Positions 1-6,207 of a stretch of DNA of 7,526 bases are shown here, piece by piece (the first letter of the stretch is position 1; each line of letters starts with the position of its first letter). The translations under genes were made by a program, and so were the position numbers. The notes under the pieces are model-generated. The model had not been told where the DNA came from. It worked only from the letters and a program-made list of their open reading frames with translations, and made no database searches. The DNA is from an uncultured Collinsella sp. (lineage in GTDB: Bacteria; Actinomycetota; Coriobacteriia; Coriobacteriales; Coriobacteriaceae): NCBI GenBank assembly GCA_902490095.1, contig CABUCQ010000107.1:1-7526 (forward strand). The letters run 5' to 3'.

Positions 1-182
1 TTGCCTACATGTTGTATATGCAGGGCGTTAAGGACATCGGCTCGGTGCGTGCGAGCCTCATCGGAACTGTGGAACCGGTTTCGGCGACCATCACCAGCGC
101 CGTTATGCTGGGGACGGTGTTTTTGCCGACCGACCTTATCGGCTTTGTCATGATCATCGTGATGATGTTCCTCACGGTGTAG
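1..182 (+). CDS. EamA/DMT-family transporter, C-terminal fragment
   Basis: The reading frame that starts at position 3 is open to a TAG stop at 180-182 and gives the last 59 residues of a protein whose start lies outside the window. It contains a short polar stretch (GVKDIGSVRAS), then LIGTVEPVSATI, then two hydrophobic segments that end at the C-terminus. The pattern of a loop, a 'xEPV' turn inside a helix and a final helix after a short LP-T-D-type loop is what the end of the second EamA repeat looks like in ten-helix drug/metabolite transporters. These are inner-membrane permeases for metabolites or amino acids; the substrate cannot be told from this piece. No clear terminator follows the stop. 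Family assignment rests on a short tail, so another multi-helix permease is possible. Confidence 0.72.
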   Translation, partial: AYMLYMQGVKDIGSVRASLIGTVEPVSATITSAVMLGTVFLPTDLIGFVMIIVMMFLTV

Positions 183-331
183 CTAGCGCCGCCGCCAAGA
201 CAGAAAAGGTGTTGTGCCGCATTTCCGCCAATTGATGTCCGTGTCTGGAGTTTAGCTGTCGATGCTCAAAATGCCATAAACTAGTAACGTTATGGACTTT
301 TTCATTGCGACTCAATTGCGAGGATTTCTTT
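183..331 (+). promoter_or_regulatory. Intergenic region with weak promoter-like signals and a small inverted repeat
   Basis: This 149-base gap holds no gene. The AT-richest part, 271-300, is the likely promoter of the DUF4012 gene. TG at 272-273 followed by CATAAA (275-280) could be an extended -10, but the -35 region (TTTAGC, 251-256) is poor. The same place carries an inverted repeat, CCATAA (274-279) and TTATGG (290-295), separated by ten bases, which could be an operator half-site pair or chance. No intrinsic terminator for the upstream transporter gene was seen, so read-through into the next gene is possible. Confidence 0.3.
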
Positions 332-334
332 ATG
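321..334 (+). promoter_or_regulatory. Ribosome binding site that fixes the DUF4012 start
   Basis: AGGA at 321-324 lies seven bases before the ATG at 332. This supports ATG 332 over an in-frame TTG at 305, which would add nine residues, has no comparable purine-rich sequence before it, and would put this site inside the coding region. Confidence 0.7.
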
Positions 335-2644
335 GCTGGTAATCACTTTAAGGGCAGCGATAGCGGCCGCCCTGCAGTTCCGCCGCGTCCGAACGGGGCT
401 GGTAAGGCCGGCACGCCGGGCGGCGCTGGACAGGGCGGTTCCGGTAAGCGCGTGTCCCCGGGCGAGACGGCGATGTTTACCGCTCTGTACGAGCAGTCTC
501 AAAAGGCAAAAAAGACCGGCCGTGCAAGAGGGAATGTCTTTGCGGACGGTGCAACCTCCACGTCGCAGCCGAGCGGCGCTCCTTCGGTACCCGCGAACAA
601 CGCGGGTGCTGCCAACGCCGCGAATGGCGCCGGCAACGTTAATGCCGGCAAGGCCGCCAACAATACTCCCTCTGCCGGTGGCGCGGGGCTTACGGGTAAC
701 CTTGGCACGATTTACACCGGCGCCTCCGAGACTGGTACGTTCGCCCGCCTGGATGATAGCGGTGCCGAGTTTGCGGGCTCGGGTTCCAAGGAAGATTATT
801 ACGATTTTGGCTTGAACTACGGTAGCGACGCTTCGTCGAGTTCGACCTCTGACGGTCTGGTCCGTCATCGCCATCGCAAGGGCGAGCGCAAAAAGCGTCA
901 CACCGGCGCCATTATTGCCGCTGTGGTCGCGGTGCTTCTCGTTGCGCTTGGCGCAAGCGGCTTTATGCTGCTTAACTCGGCAAAGACCGTAAAGAGCGAA
1001 GCGAAGGAGGCTGTCGAGATTGTCGGTGGCCTTAAGGACAAGGTCACGTCGGGCGATTTTTCGACGCTGCCTGACGACGCGAAGAAGATCGATGAGCTCT
1101 GCAACAGCATGAAGGCGGAGACCTCGAGCCCGCTGTGGACGGCGGCATCGTTTATCCCGGTGTATGGCAGTGACATCAACGCAGCCCGCACCATGATTGA
1201 TGCCCTGTCCGACGTCTCGAGCAACGCGCTGGTTCCCATGGCCGACAACCTTTCGCAGGCCACGCCCGGCAAGCTGTTCCAGGACGGCATGATTAACGTG
1301 TCCGCGCTGCAGGCCGTTGCCGATTCGCTTTCCGATAGCTCCAAGGTGTTCAAGAGCGCCAACGAGAAGATCCAGGGCATTGGCGATACTCATATTTCCC
1401 AGGTGACCGAGCTGGTCGATAAGGCCAAGGACGGCTTTGCCACCCTCAACGGCGCGGTTGACGCGGCGGAGAAGGTCGCCCCCGTCCTTCCCCAGATGCT
1501 CGGCGCCAACGGCCAGACGCGCAACTACCTTATGTACGCCATGAACAACGTCGAGATTCGTGCTTGCGGCGGCTTTGGCGGTTCGCAGGGCCTGATTTCG
1601 GTCACTGACGGCCAGATGTCGATTGGCGAGTTTGTTCCCCGCATTGGACTCAGCGAGGATGAGGCAGTCGAGAGCGTCGACGAAGAGGATGAGGCGCTGT
1701 TCGGCAACCACAGTAACCTGTACAACTCGGGCAATACCTATTCGCCTGATTGGCCCCGCAACTCGCAGCGTGTCGCCGCGCTGTGGAAGTCCCAGTATGG
1801 ACAGGACGTTGATGGCGTCATCGGTATCGATCCGGTGTTCCTGCAGTATCTGCTGGGCCTGGTCGGTAACGTGTCACTGCCCGACGGAACGGTTGTCGAC
1901 GGCACCAACGCCGCAAAAGTCCTCATGCACGATGTGTACTGGAACTATCCGGTCGAGGAGTCTGACGGCATCTTTGCATCCGTCGCCAGCGCTGCCTTCG
2001 ACAAGATCCTTGGCGGTATCGGCGATGTCGATGTTGCGAAGCTTGTCAGCGCCGTTGAGCGCGGTGCCGAAGAGGGCCGCCTGATCGCTTGGATGAGAAA
2101 CGATGATGAGCAGAATGCCATCAAAGAGACGGGCATTGACGCTTCGCTGCCCGATCCGGATGATCCGAGTGCCGATCCCGTTGCCGGCGTTTACTTTAAC
2201 AACCTGAGCTTCTCCAAGCTCGACTGGTATCTGAACGCCGACACGCAGATTGGCCAGGGCGTGAAGAACGGCGACGGCACGTGCTCCTATCGCATCACCG
2301 TTACCCTGACGAACATCATGACGCAGGAGGAGGCTGGCAAGCTGCCCGACTACGTTGCGGCGAGCGCACCCGATGCCGCGCGTGACGACGAGCGTCTGAA
2401 TGTCTCGTTGTTTGCCCCGACGGGCGGCAACATTACTGATCTGACCGTCGAGGGCACCCAGTTTGGTCTTGGCGCCGCTACGTGGCATGGAATCCCCTTC
2501 TATTCGGGCACCGTTGACCTGCATGCTGGCGAGACGACGACGATTACCTATACGCTGACCACGTCGGCCGAGGCGGGAGACAAGCCGCTTACGCTGCGCC
2601 AGACCCCCACGTGCCAGGCGGCTCGCGACAGCGCGTCGGCGTAG
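332..2644 (+). CDS. Membrane-anchored DUF4012 domain protein
   Basis: A 770-residue protein of unknown biochemical function. Residues 1 to about 175 are low in complexity, rich in Gly, Ala, Asn, Ser and Pro, and probably disordered. A strongly basic stretch (178-190, RHRHRKGERKKRH) precedes one hydrophobic segment (about 193-214), so the positive-inside rule puts the N-terminus in the cytoplasm and the rest outside. Residues 217-395 are mostly helical in appearance, with a segment near 265-280 (SSPLW, then FIPVYG). The DUF4012 hallmark follows: NYLMYAMNNVEIRACGGFGG from N398, then SPDWPR at 471-476 and GVIGIDPVFLQYLLG from 495. An acidic patch (E442-E454) lies between. The last 150 residues look beta-rich and end in a polar tail. 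DUF4012 proteins are common in actinobacteria and are suspected to act in envelope or polysaccharide biology, but no reaction is established. It lies upstream of glmM on the same strand, separated by a terminator-like hairpin. The family call is firm; any role is inference. Confidence 0.88.
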   Translation: MAGNHFKGSDSGRPAVPPRPNGAGKAGTPGGAGQGGSGKRVSPGETAMFTALYEQSQKAKKTGRARGNVFADGATSTSQPSGAPSVPANNAGAANAANGAGNVNAGKAANNTPSAGGAGLTGNLGTIYTGASETGTFARLDDSGAEFAGSGSKEDYYDFGLNYGSDASSSSTSDGLVRHRHRKGERKKRHTGAIIAAVVAVLLVALGASGFMLLNSAKTVKSEAKEAVEIVGGLKDKVTSGDFSTLPDDAKKIDELCNSMKAETSSPLWTAASFIPVYGSDINAARTMIDALSDVSSNALVPMADNLSQATPGKLFQDGMINVSALQAVADSLSDSSKVFKSANEKIQGIGDTHISQVTELVDKAKDGFATLNGAVDAAEKVAPVLPQMLGANGQTRNYLMYAMNNVEIRACGGFGGSQGLISVTDGQMSIGEFVPRIGLSEDEAVESVDEEDEALFGNHSNLYNSGNTYSPDWPRNSQRVAALWKSQYGQDVDGVIGIDPVFLQYLLGLVGNVSLPDGTVVDGTNAAKVLMHDVYWNYPVEESDGIFASVASAAFDKILGGIGDVDVAKLVSAVERGAEEGRLIAWMRNDDEQNAIKETGIDASLPDPDDPSADPVAGVYFNNLSFSKLDWYLNADTQIGQGVKNGDGTCSYRITVTLTNIMTQEEAGKLPDYVAASAPDAARDDERLNVSLFAPTGGNITDLTVEGTQFGLGAATWHGIPFYSGTVDLHAGETTTITYTLTTSAEAGDKPLTLRQTPTCQAARDSASA

Positions 2645-2681
2645 GGTTTTTCTGGTAGCGCAGATAATCGAGTACCATTTT

Positions 2682-2715
2682 GGGGCGGACAGGCAATCTG
2701 TTCGCCCCTATTTTG
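2682..2715 (+). terminator. Terminator-like hairpin between the DUF4012 gene and glmM
   Basis: GGGGCGGACAG (2682-2692) pairs with CTGTTCGCCCC (2698-2708) over 11 base pairs, including one G-U, with a five-base loop. TATTTTG follows, a short and interrupted U-tract. This could end the DUF4012 transcript. However, the glmM Shine-Dalgarno sequence begins at 2717, so there is no room for a promoter between hairpin and gene. A separate glmM promoter would have to lie upstream (the only candidate -10 I see is GATAAT at 2663-2668, with no good -35), which would make the hairpin part of the glmM leader. Confidence 0.65.
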
Positions 2716-2727
2716 TAAGGAGAGCGC

Positions 2728-4059
2728 ATGAAGTACTTTGGCACCGACGGCTTTCGCGGTGAGGCCAACGTTGGGCTGACGGTAGAGCACGCTTATAAGA
2801 TTGGCCGTTTTGTGGGCTGGTATTACGGCGCCAACCGCGAGCGCAAGGCACGCGTCATCGTGGGCAAGGACACGCGTCGCTCGAGTTATATGTTCGAGGC
2901 GGCGCTGGTGAGCGGTCTGGTCGCGAGCGGTGCGGACGCCTATATGCTGCACGTGATCCCCACGCCGGGCGTGGCGCATCAGACCGTGGAGGGCTGCTTC
3001 GATTGCGGCATCATGATCAGCGCGAGCCACAACCCGTTTTGCGATAACGGCATTAAGCTCGTCAACAGCGACGGCTTTAAGATGGACGAGGACGTACTGG
3101 AGCTCATCGAGGACTACATCGATGGCAAGAGCGAGGTGCCGCTGGCCACGGGCAACCACATCGGCGCCACGGTGGACTACATGCAGGGCCGCAACCGCTA
3201 CATTGCTTCGCTCATCGCCAGCGCGAACTTTTCGCTGCAGGGCGTCAAGATCGGTATCGACTGCGCCAACGGCTCGGCTTCCTCGGTGGCCAAGCCGGTG
3301 TTCGACGCGCTGGGCGCTGACGTGCGCGTGATCAACGCCGCGCCCGATGGTTTTAACATCAACGTCGACTGCGGCTCCACGCATATGGAGCGTCTGCAGC
3401 GCCATGTGGTGGAGCAGGGCCTGGACGTGGGTTTTGCCTACGACGGCGATGCCGACCGCTGCCTGGCCGTGGATGAGCGCGGTCGCGTGGTAGACGGCGA
3501 CCAGATCCTGTACGTGTGCGGCGTGTATCTGAACAAGCACGGGCGACTCTCGGGCGGTACCGTGGTGCCGACGATTGCCAGCAACTTTGGCCTGGTCAAG
3601 TCGCTGGAGCTTGCCGGTCTGAGCGCCGTGACCAGCGGCGTGGGCGACCGTCACGTGTATGCCAAGATGCGCGAGGGCGGCTACAGCCTGGGCGGCGAGC
3701 AGACGGGTCATACGATCTTTGGCGATATCGAGCGCACGGGCGATGGCATTATGACCTCGCTGCGCGTGATGGAAGTGATTCGTGCCGAGCGCGAGACGCT
3801 CTCGCAGCTCACGGCTCCGTGCAAGCTGCTGCCGCAGGCGCAGGTGGCCGTGCACGTGGCGGACAAGGACGCCGCGCTCGAGAACATGGGCGTGCAGAAC
3901 GCCATCGCCGAGGCCGAGGCTGCGCTGGCAGGCGAGGGCCGCGTGCTCGTGCGCAAGAGCGGAACCGAGTCGGTTATCCGCGTGCTGGCCGAGGCGCCCG
4001 ACCAAGCATCCGCCGATGCCGCCATGAAGCGCATCGCCAACGCGCTCGAGGCTCTGTAA
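2728..4059 (+). CDS. glmM: Phosphoglucosamine mutase GlmM
   Basis: A cytoplasmic enzyme that interconverts glucosamine-6-phosphate and glucosamine-1-phosphate, the step before GlmU makes UDP-GlcNAc for peptidoglycan. At 443 residues it has normal family length. The N-terminus has the typical FGTDGFRG (4-11). The phosphoserine loop is SASHNP with the catalytic Ser at residue 100. The magnesium loop is DGDADR (239-244; ligands D239, D241, D243). The sugar-binding loop is GGEQTGH (322-328), and the C-terminal phosphate-binding loop is RKSGTES (409-415). The loop usually reads SGTEP, so Ser415 replaces a Pro; the phosphate-contacting residues are kept. ATG 2728 is supported by AAGGAGAG at 2717-2724. 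The family also contains phosphomannomutases, but the loop set and length fit GlmM best. It is not next to glmS or to cdaA/cdaR, its partners in many Firmicutes. Transcription ends at the hairpin at 4096-4134. Confidence 0.95.
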   Translation: MKYFGTDGFRGEANVGLTVEHAYKIGRFVGWYYGANRERKARVIVGKDTRRSSYMFEAALVSGLVASGADAYMLHVIPTPGVAHQTVEGCFDCGIMISASHNPFCDNGIKLVNSDGFKMDEDVLELIEDYIDGKSEVPLATGNHIGATVDYMQGRNRYIASLIASANFSLQGVKIGIDCANGSASSVAKPVFDALGADVRVINAAPDGFNINVDCGSTHMERLQRHVVEQGLDVGFAYDGDADRCLAVDERGRVVDGDQILYVCGVYLNKHGRLSGGTVVPTIASNFGLVKSLELAGLSAVTSGVGDRHVYAKMREGGYSLGGEQTGHTIFGDIERTGDGIMTSLRVMEVIRAERETLSQLTAPCKLLPQAQVAVHVADKDAALENMGVQNAIAEAEAALAGEGRVLVRKSGTESVIRVLAEAPDQASADAAMKRIANALEAL

Positions 4060-4061
4060 GG

Positions 4062-4090
4062 TAGTCATTGGGGACGTTCTTAAACAACTA
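4062..4090 (+). repeat. Candidate short dispersed motif with imperfect inverted ends
   Basis: Just after the glmM stop, TAGTCATT (4062-4069) and AACAACTA (4083-4090) are inverted matches at six of eight positions and flank GGGGACGTTCTTA. It is non-coding and lies outside the terminator stem that follows. Its shape suggests one side of a small REP-like dispersed element, but only one copy is present here, so repetition cannot be shown from this window. Confidence 0.25.
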
Positions 4091-4095
4091 GGTGG

Positions 4096-4134
4096 AAAGG
4101 GGGCGCCGCGGATTGGTTCCGCGGCGTCCCCTTT
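4096..4134. terminator. Bidirectional terminator between glmM and the M32 peptidase gene
   Basis: The arms 4096-4112 and 4118-4134 pair over 17 positions around a five-base loop (TTGGT). All match except one, which is a G-U in the plus-strand RNA and a C-A mismatch in the minus-strand RNA. The stem starts with AAA and ends with TTT, so each strand gives a GC-rich hairpin ending in a short U-run. Its position between two converging genes fits a shared terminator. The U-runs are only three bases long, so termination strength is uncertain. Confidence 0.8.
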
Positions 4135-4156
4135 GCGTTGACGTGTCGGTTATGCC

Positions 4157-5698
4157 TTACAGCTCGTAGAGCGTGGTGAACTTGTCCTGCAGGTAGCTGC
4201 AGTAGTAGCGGGCATCGAACGCCATGCCGCACGCGCCCTTGATGAGCTCCGGCGCGTCCTTGGCGCGGCCCCACTGCCAAATGTGCTCGCCCAGCCAGGC
4301 GCGGACTGGCGCCAAATCGCCGCTTGCGCAGGCGCCGGTGAGGTCGACGCCGTCGCGGCACATGGCCGGCACGAACATGGCATCGTAGGCGCTGCCCAGC
4401 GCATAGGTGGGGAAGTAGCCAAACGAGCCACCGCTCCAGTGCGTATCCTGCAGGCAGCCGTGCGTGTCGTCGGGAACGGGAATGCCAAGGTACTCGTCCA
4501 TAAAGCGGTTCCAAAGCGCGGGGATATCCTTGGCCGTGGCCTCGCCGGCAAACAGCATGCGCTCGATCTCGTAGCGCACCATAACGTGCAGCGGATAGGT
4601 GAGCTCGTCGGCCTCGGTGCGGATCAGCGACGGCTGAGCGATGTTCACGGCGTGGTAGAGCGTGTCCTCGTCCACGTTGCCGTAGACCTCGGGCGCGTGA
4701 CGGCGCAGCACCTCGAGCAGCGGTCCCATAAAGGCGCGGCTGCGACCCACGGTGTTCTCGAAAAAGCGGCTCTGACTCTCGTGGATGCCCATGGAGGTGC
4801 CGCCCTCAAGACAGGTGCGCGCATGGGCAGGATTGACGCCCAGCTCGTACATGGTGTGTCCCGCCTCGTGGATGATGCTGTAGACGTTGGAGATGCAATC
4901 GTCCTCGTAGATGTGTGTCGCGATGCGCGCGTCACCCACGGCAAAGCCCTCGCTAAACGGATGCTCGGTAAAGGCGAGCGTGGTGTCGTCCAGGTTAAGG
5001 CCGACGAGCTTCATCAGGTCGAAGCTCATGGCTCGCTGGGCGGCCTCGGGCACATGCGCGTGCAAAAAGTCGGCAGTGGGCTGCTGTCCGCGCTCGCCGA
5101 TGGCGTGCACGAGCGGCACGACCGTGGCCTTGACCTCGTCGCAAAACGCGTCGAAGCTCTTGGTGGAAAGGCCGCGCTCGTACTGGTCGAGCCAAACGTC
5201 GTATGGGTCGCGCTTGGGATCCATGAGCTCGGCCTGATGCTTGAGCTGGGCGACGATTCTGTCCACATAGGGCTCAAAGCTCGCCCAGTCGTTGGCTGCT
5301 TTGGCCTTGTGCCACACGGCGTCTGCCTCGCAGGTGAGCCTGGTCCAGGCCTCGGCCTCCTCGGTAGGGATGGCGCTTGCCTCGCGCTGGTCGCGGCCGA
5401 GCACGCGAATCTCGTCGAGCAGCTGCGGGTCGTCGATCTTTCCGCCGGCGACGGTCTCGCGCGCGAGAGAGCGCACGAGCTCAACGGACTTTTTGCTGGT
5501 CAGGAGTTTGTGATGTTCGCCGGCAAGGGTGCCCATAGCATCGGCGCGGGCCGCGGCGCCGTTGGCGGGGGCAATCGTCGCGCCATCGAACTCGGCAATC
5601 TTGAGCAGGTACTCGCGGGTCCACAGCTTGCCCTCGAGCTTGCGGAGCTTCTTGATGCCTTTGCTCGCCTTGGCCTTCTTATCGAATTTCTTTCCCAT
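4157..5698 (-). CDS. M32 family metallocarboxypeptidase (carboxypeptidase Taq type)
   Basis: A 513-residue zinc carboxypeptidase that would remove C-terminal amino acids from peptides in the cytoplasm. The lysine-rich N-terminus has no signal peptide and the length is normal for the family. The zinc motif HEAGH is at 277-281. The third ligand is probably E307 in HESQSRFFEN, 30 residues after the first His, the spacing seen in characterised M32 enzymes. Other family blocks are SLIRTEADELTYPLH (357-371) and QDTHWSGGSFGYFPTY (417-432). The N-terminal block FDGATIAP with a later HH fits the usual opening helices. ATG at 5698-5696 is preceded by AAGGA (plus-strand 5706-5710) at seven bases. The gene stands alone: it converges on glmM and diverges from the pheST leader, so no pathway link to either is implied. 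No convincing promoter was identified on this strand. It probably serves general peptide turnover; substrate preference cannot be read from sequence. Confidence 0.94.
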   Translation of the reverse strand: MGKKFDKKAKASKGIKKLRKLEGKLWTREYLLKIAEFDGATIAPANGAAARADAMGTLAGEHHKLLTSKKSVELVRSLARETVAGGKIDDPQLLDEIRVLGRDQREASAIPTEEAEAWTRLTCEADAVWHKAKAANDWASFEPYVDRIVAQLKHQAELMDPKRDPYDVWLDQYERGLSTKSFDAFCDEVKATVVPLVHAIGERGQQPTADFLHAHVPEAAQRAMSFDLMKLVGLNLDDTTLAFTEHPFSEGFAVGDARIATHIYEDDCISNVYSIIHEAGHTMYELGVNPAHARTCLEGGTSMGIHESQSRFFENTVGRSRAFMGPLLEVLRRHAPEVYGNVDEDTLYHAVNIAQPSLIRTEADELTYPLHVMVRYEIERMLFAGEATAKDIPALWNRFMDEYLGIPVPDDTHGCLQDTHWSGGSFGYFPTYALGSAYDAMFVPAMCRDGVDLTGACASGDLAPVRAWLGEHIWQWGRAKDAPELIKGACGMAFDARYYCSYLQDKFTTLYEL

Positions 5699-5817
5699 AC
5701 CTATATCCTTGATCTCGCAGACCGAGCGCCACGGGTGGGCGTGCGGCCAGTTTGCACAGCTACCTGCCTTGTACCCAGCGCGAACAAAACGGAACGCGGC
5801 GATACGCTCGCAGAATG

Positions 5818-5826
5818 TGTTATCCT
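5818..5826 (+). promoter_or_regulatory. Candidate extended -10 promoter for the pheST leader
   Basis: TGT followed by TATCCT (5821-5826) forms an extended -10 located about a dozen bases before the first paired bases of the T-box leader, where a promoter is required. No good -35 hexamer is seen at 17 or 18 bases upstream (about 5797-5803), so the call rests on position and the extended -10 only. Confidence 0.4.
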
Positions 5827-5838
5827 ATAGCCCAATGC

Positions 5839-6118
5839 GTTGACGGAGAGGGTTTTGCCCGCCGCGTCGCCGGCAAGAGAGGGAAGGTCATGGGCTGAAA
5901 GCCTTCCTGCGGTGGCAAGGGCCAAGCGTTCACTCCCGAGCAGCGACCTCAACGGGCGTGCGGCCAGCGGCGGCGATGTCCCCAGTAGGGAAGCCGTGAG
6001 CCTCGCGACAAGGGGCAAAGAGTGGGCGCGGCGGGCCAGACATCCGCCGGGTCAAACAAGGTGGTACCGCGGAATTCAACCGTCCTTGGGCAATGCACAT
6101 GCCCGAGGACGGTTTTTT
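5839..6118 (+). promoter_or_regulatory. T-box riboswitch leader, tRNA-Phe responsive
   Basis: A roughly 280-base untranslated leader that senses uncharged tRNA and controls read-through into pheS. The conserved T-box AAGGTGGTACCGCG is at 6058-6071. Its TGGT can pair with the tRNA acceptor end and implies an A discriminator base, as in tRNA-Phe. Stem I appears to close with GTTG (5839-5842) against CGAC (5944-5947); its distal part has AAGAGAGGG (5875-5883) and a hairpin GGAAGG/CCTTCC (5882-5887 with 5902-5907). The best specifier codon is TTC (Phe) at 5929-5931, followed by A, on the 3' side of Stem I. AGTAGGGAA (about 5986-5994) resembles a Stem II loop, and CGGCGG/CCGCCG (6029-6034 with 6044-6049) is Stem III. 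AAGG (6058-6061) can pair with CCTT (6084-6087) to form the antiterminator, which excludes the terminator. The T-box class is certain; the specifier position is inferred from partial hand folding and from the downstream genes. Confidence 0.93.
6080..6118 (+). terminator. T-box regulated intrinsic terminator
   Basis: CCGTCCTTGGGC (6080-6091) pairs with GCCCGAGGACGG (6101-6112) over 12 base pairs with one U-G, around a nine-base loop, and six T follow (6113-6118). The left arm contains the CCTT needed for the antiterminator, so the two structures exclude each other. This is transcriptional control, unlike the translational ileS T-boxes known in many other actinobacteria. Confidence 0.93.
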
Positions 6119-6147
6119 GTTACCGAACCGGGCCGCGTTTTCGCAAC

Positions 6148-6172
6148 GCCAGGCGGCGGCAGCCGCCTCGGC
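6148..6172 (+). other. Stem-loop between T-box terminator and pheS
   Basis: AGGCGGC (6151-6157) and GCCGCCT (6162-6168) pair perfectly around a GGCA loop. GCC (6148-6150) and GGC (6170-6172) can extend the stem past one bulged base. It has no U-tract, so it is not a terminator. It would be present only on transcripts that have passed the T-box terminator and ends about 20 bases before the pheS Shine-Dalgarno sequence. Its role is unknown; in GC-rich DNA it may be incidental. Confidence 0.5.
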
Positions 6173-6193
6173 AAGCGGGGAGCGCGAGAGACG

Positions 6194-6207
6194 AAAGGGA
6201 AGACATG
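6194..6207 (+). promoter_or_regulatory. Ribosome binding site that fixes the pheS start
   Basis: AAAGGGA at 6194-6200 stands just before ATG 6205. The frame stays open upstream to about 6022, but that stretch covers the T-box and its terminator and cannot be coding, so translation begins at 6205. Confidence 0.85.

Noticed and set aside
302..1711. Long open frame on the minus strand opposite the DUF4012 gene
   Set aside because: It lies antisense to a confident gene, its translation is rich in Arg, Ala and Gly without family motifs, and such frames arise from GC-rich third codon positions.
2548..4068. 506-codon open frame opposite glmM
   Set aside because: Antisense shadow of a gene with all catalytic motifs; its His/Ala/Val-rich translation resembles no known family.
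4283..5830. 515-codon plus-strand frame opposite the M32 peptidase gene
   Set aside because: Antisense to a protein with intact HEAGH and family blocks; it also runs into the pheST promoter region.
5904..5906. TTC in the distal hairpin of T-box Stem I as specifier codon
   Set aside because: It is locked in the CCTTCC side of a local hairpin near the top of Stem I; the TTC at 5929-5931 lies where the specifier loop should be and is followed by A.
6022..6204. 61-residue N-terminal extension of PheS
   Set aside because: The extension would be encoded by the T-box and terminator; ATG 6205 has a good Shine-Dalgarno sequence and gives the normal PheS N-terminus.
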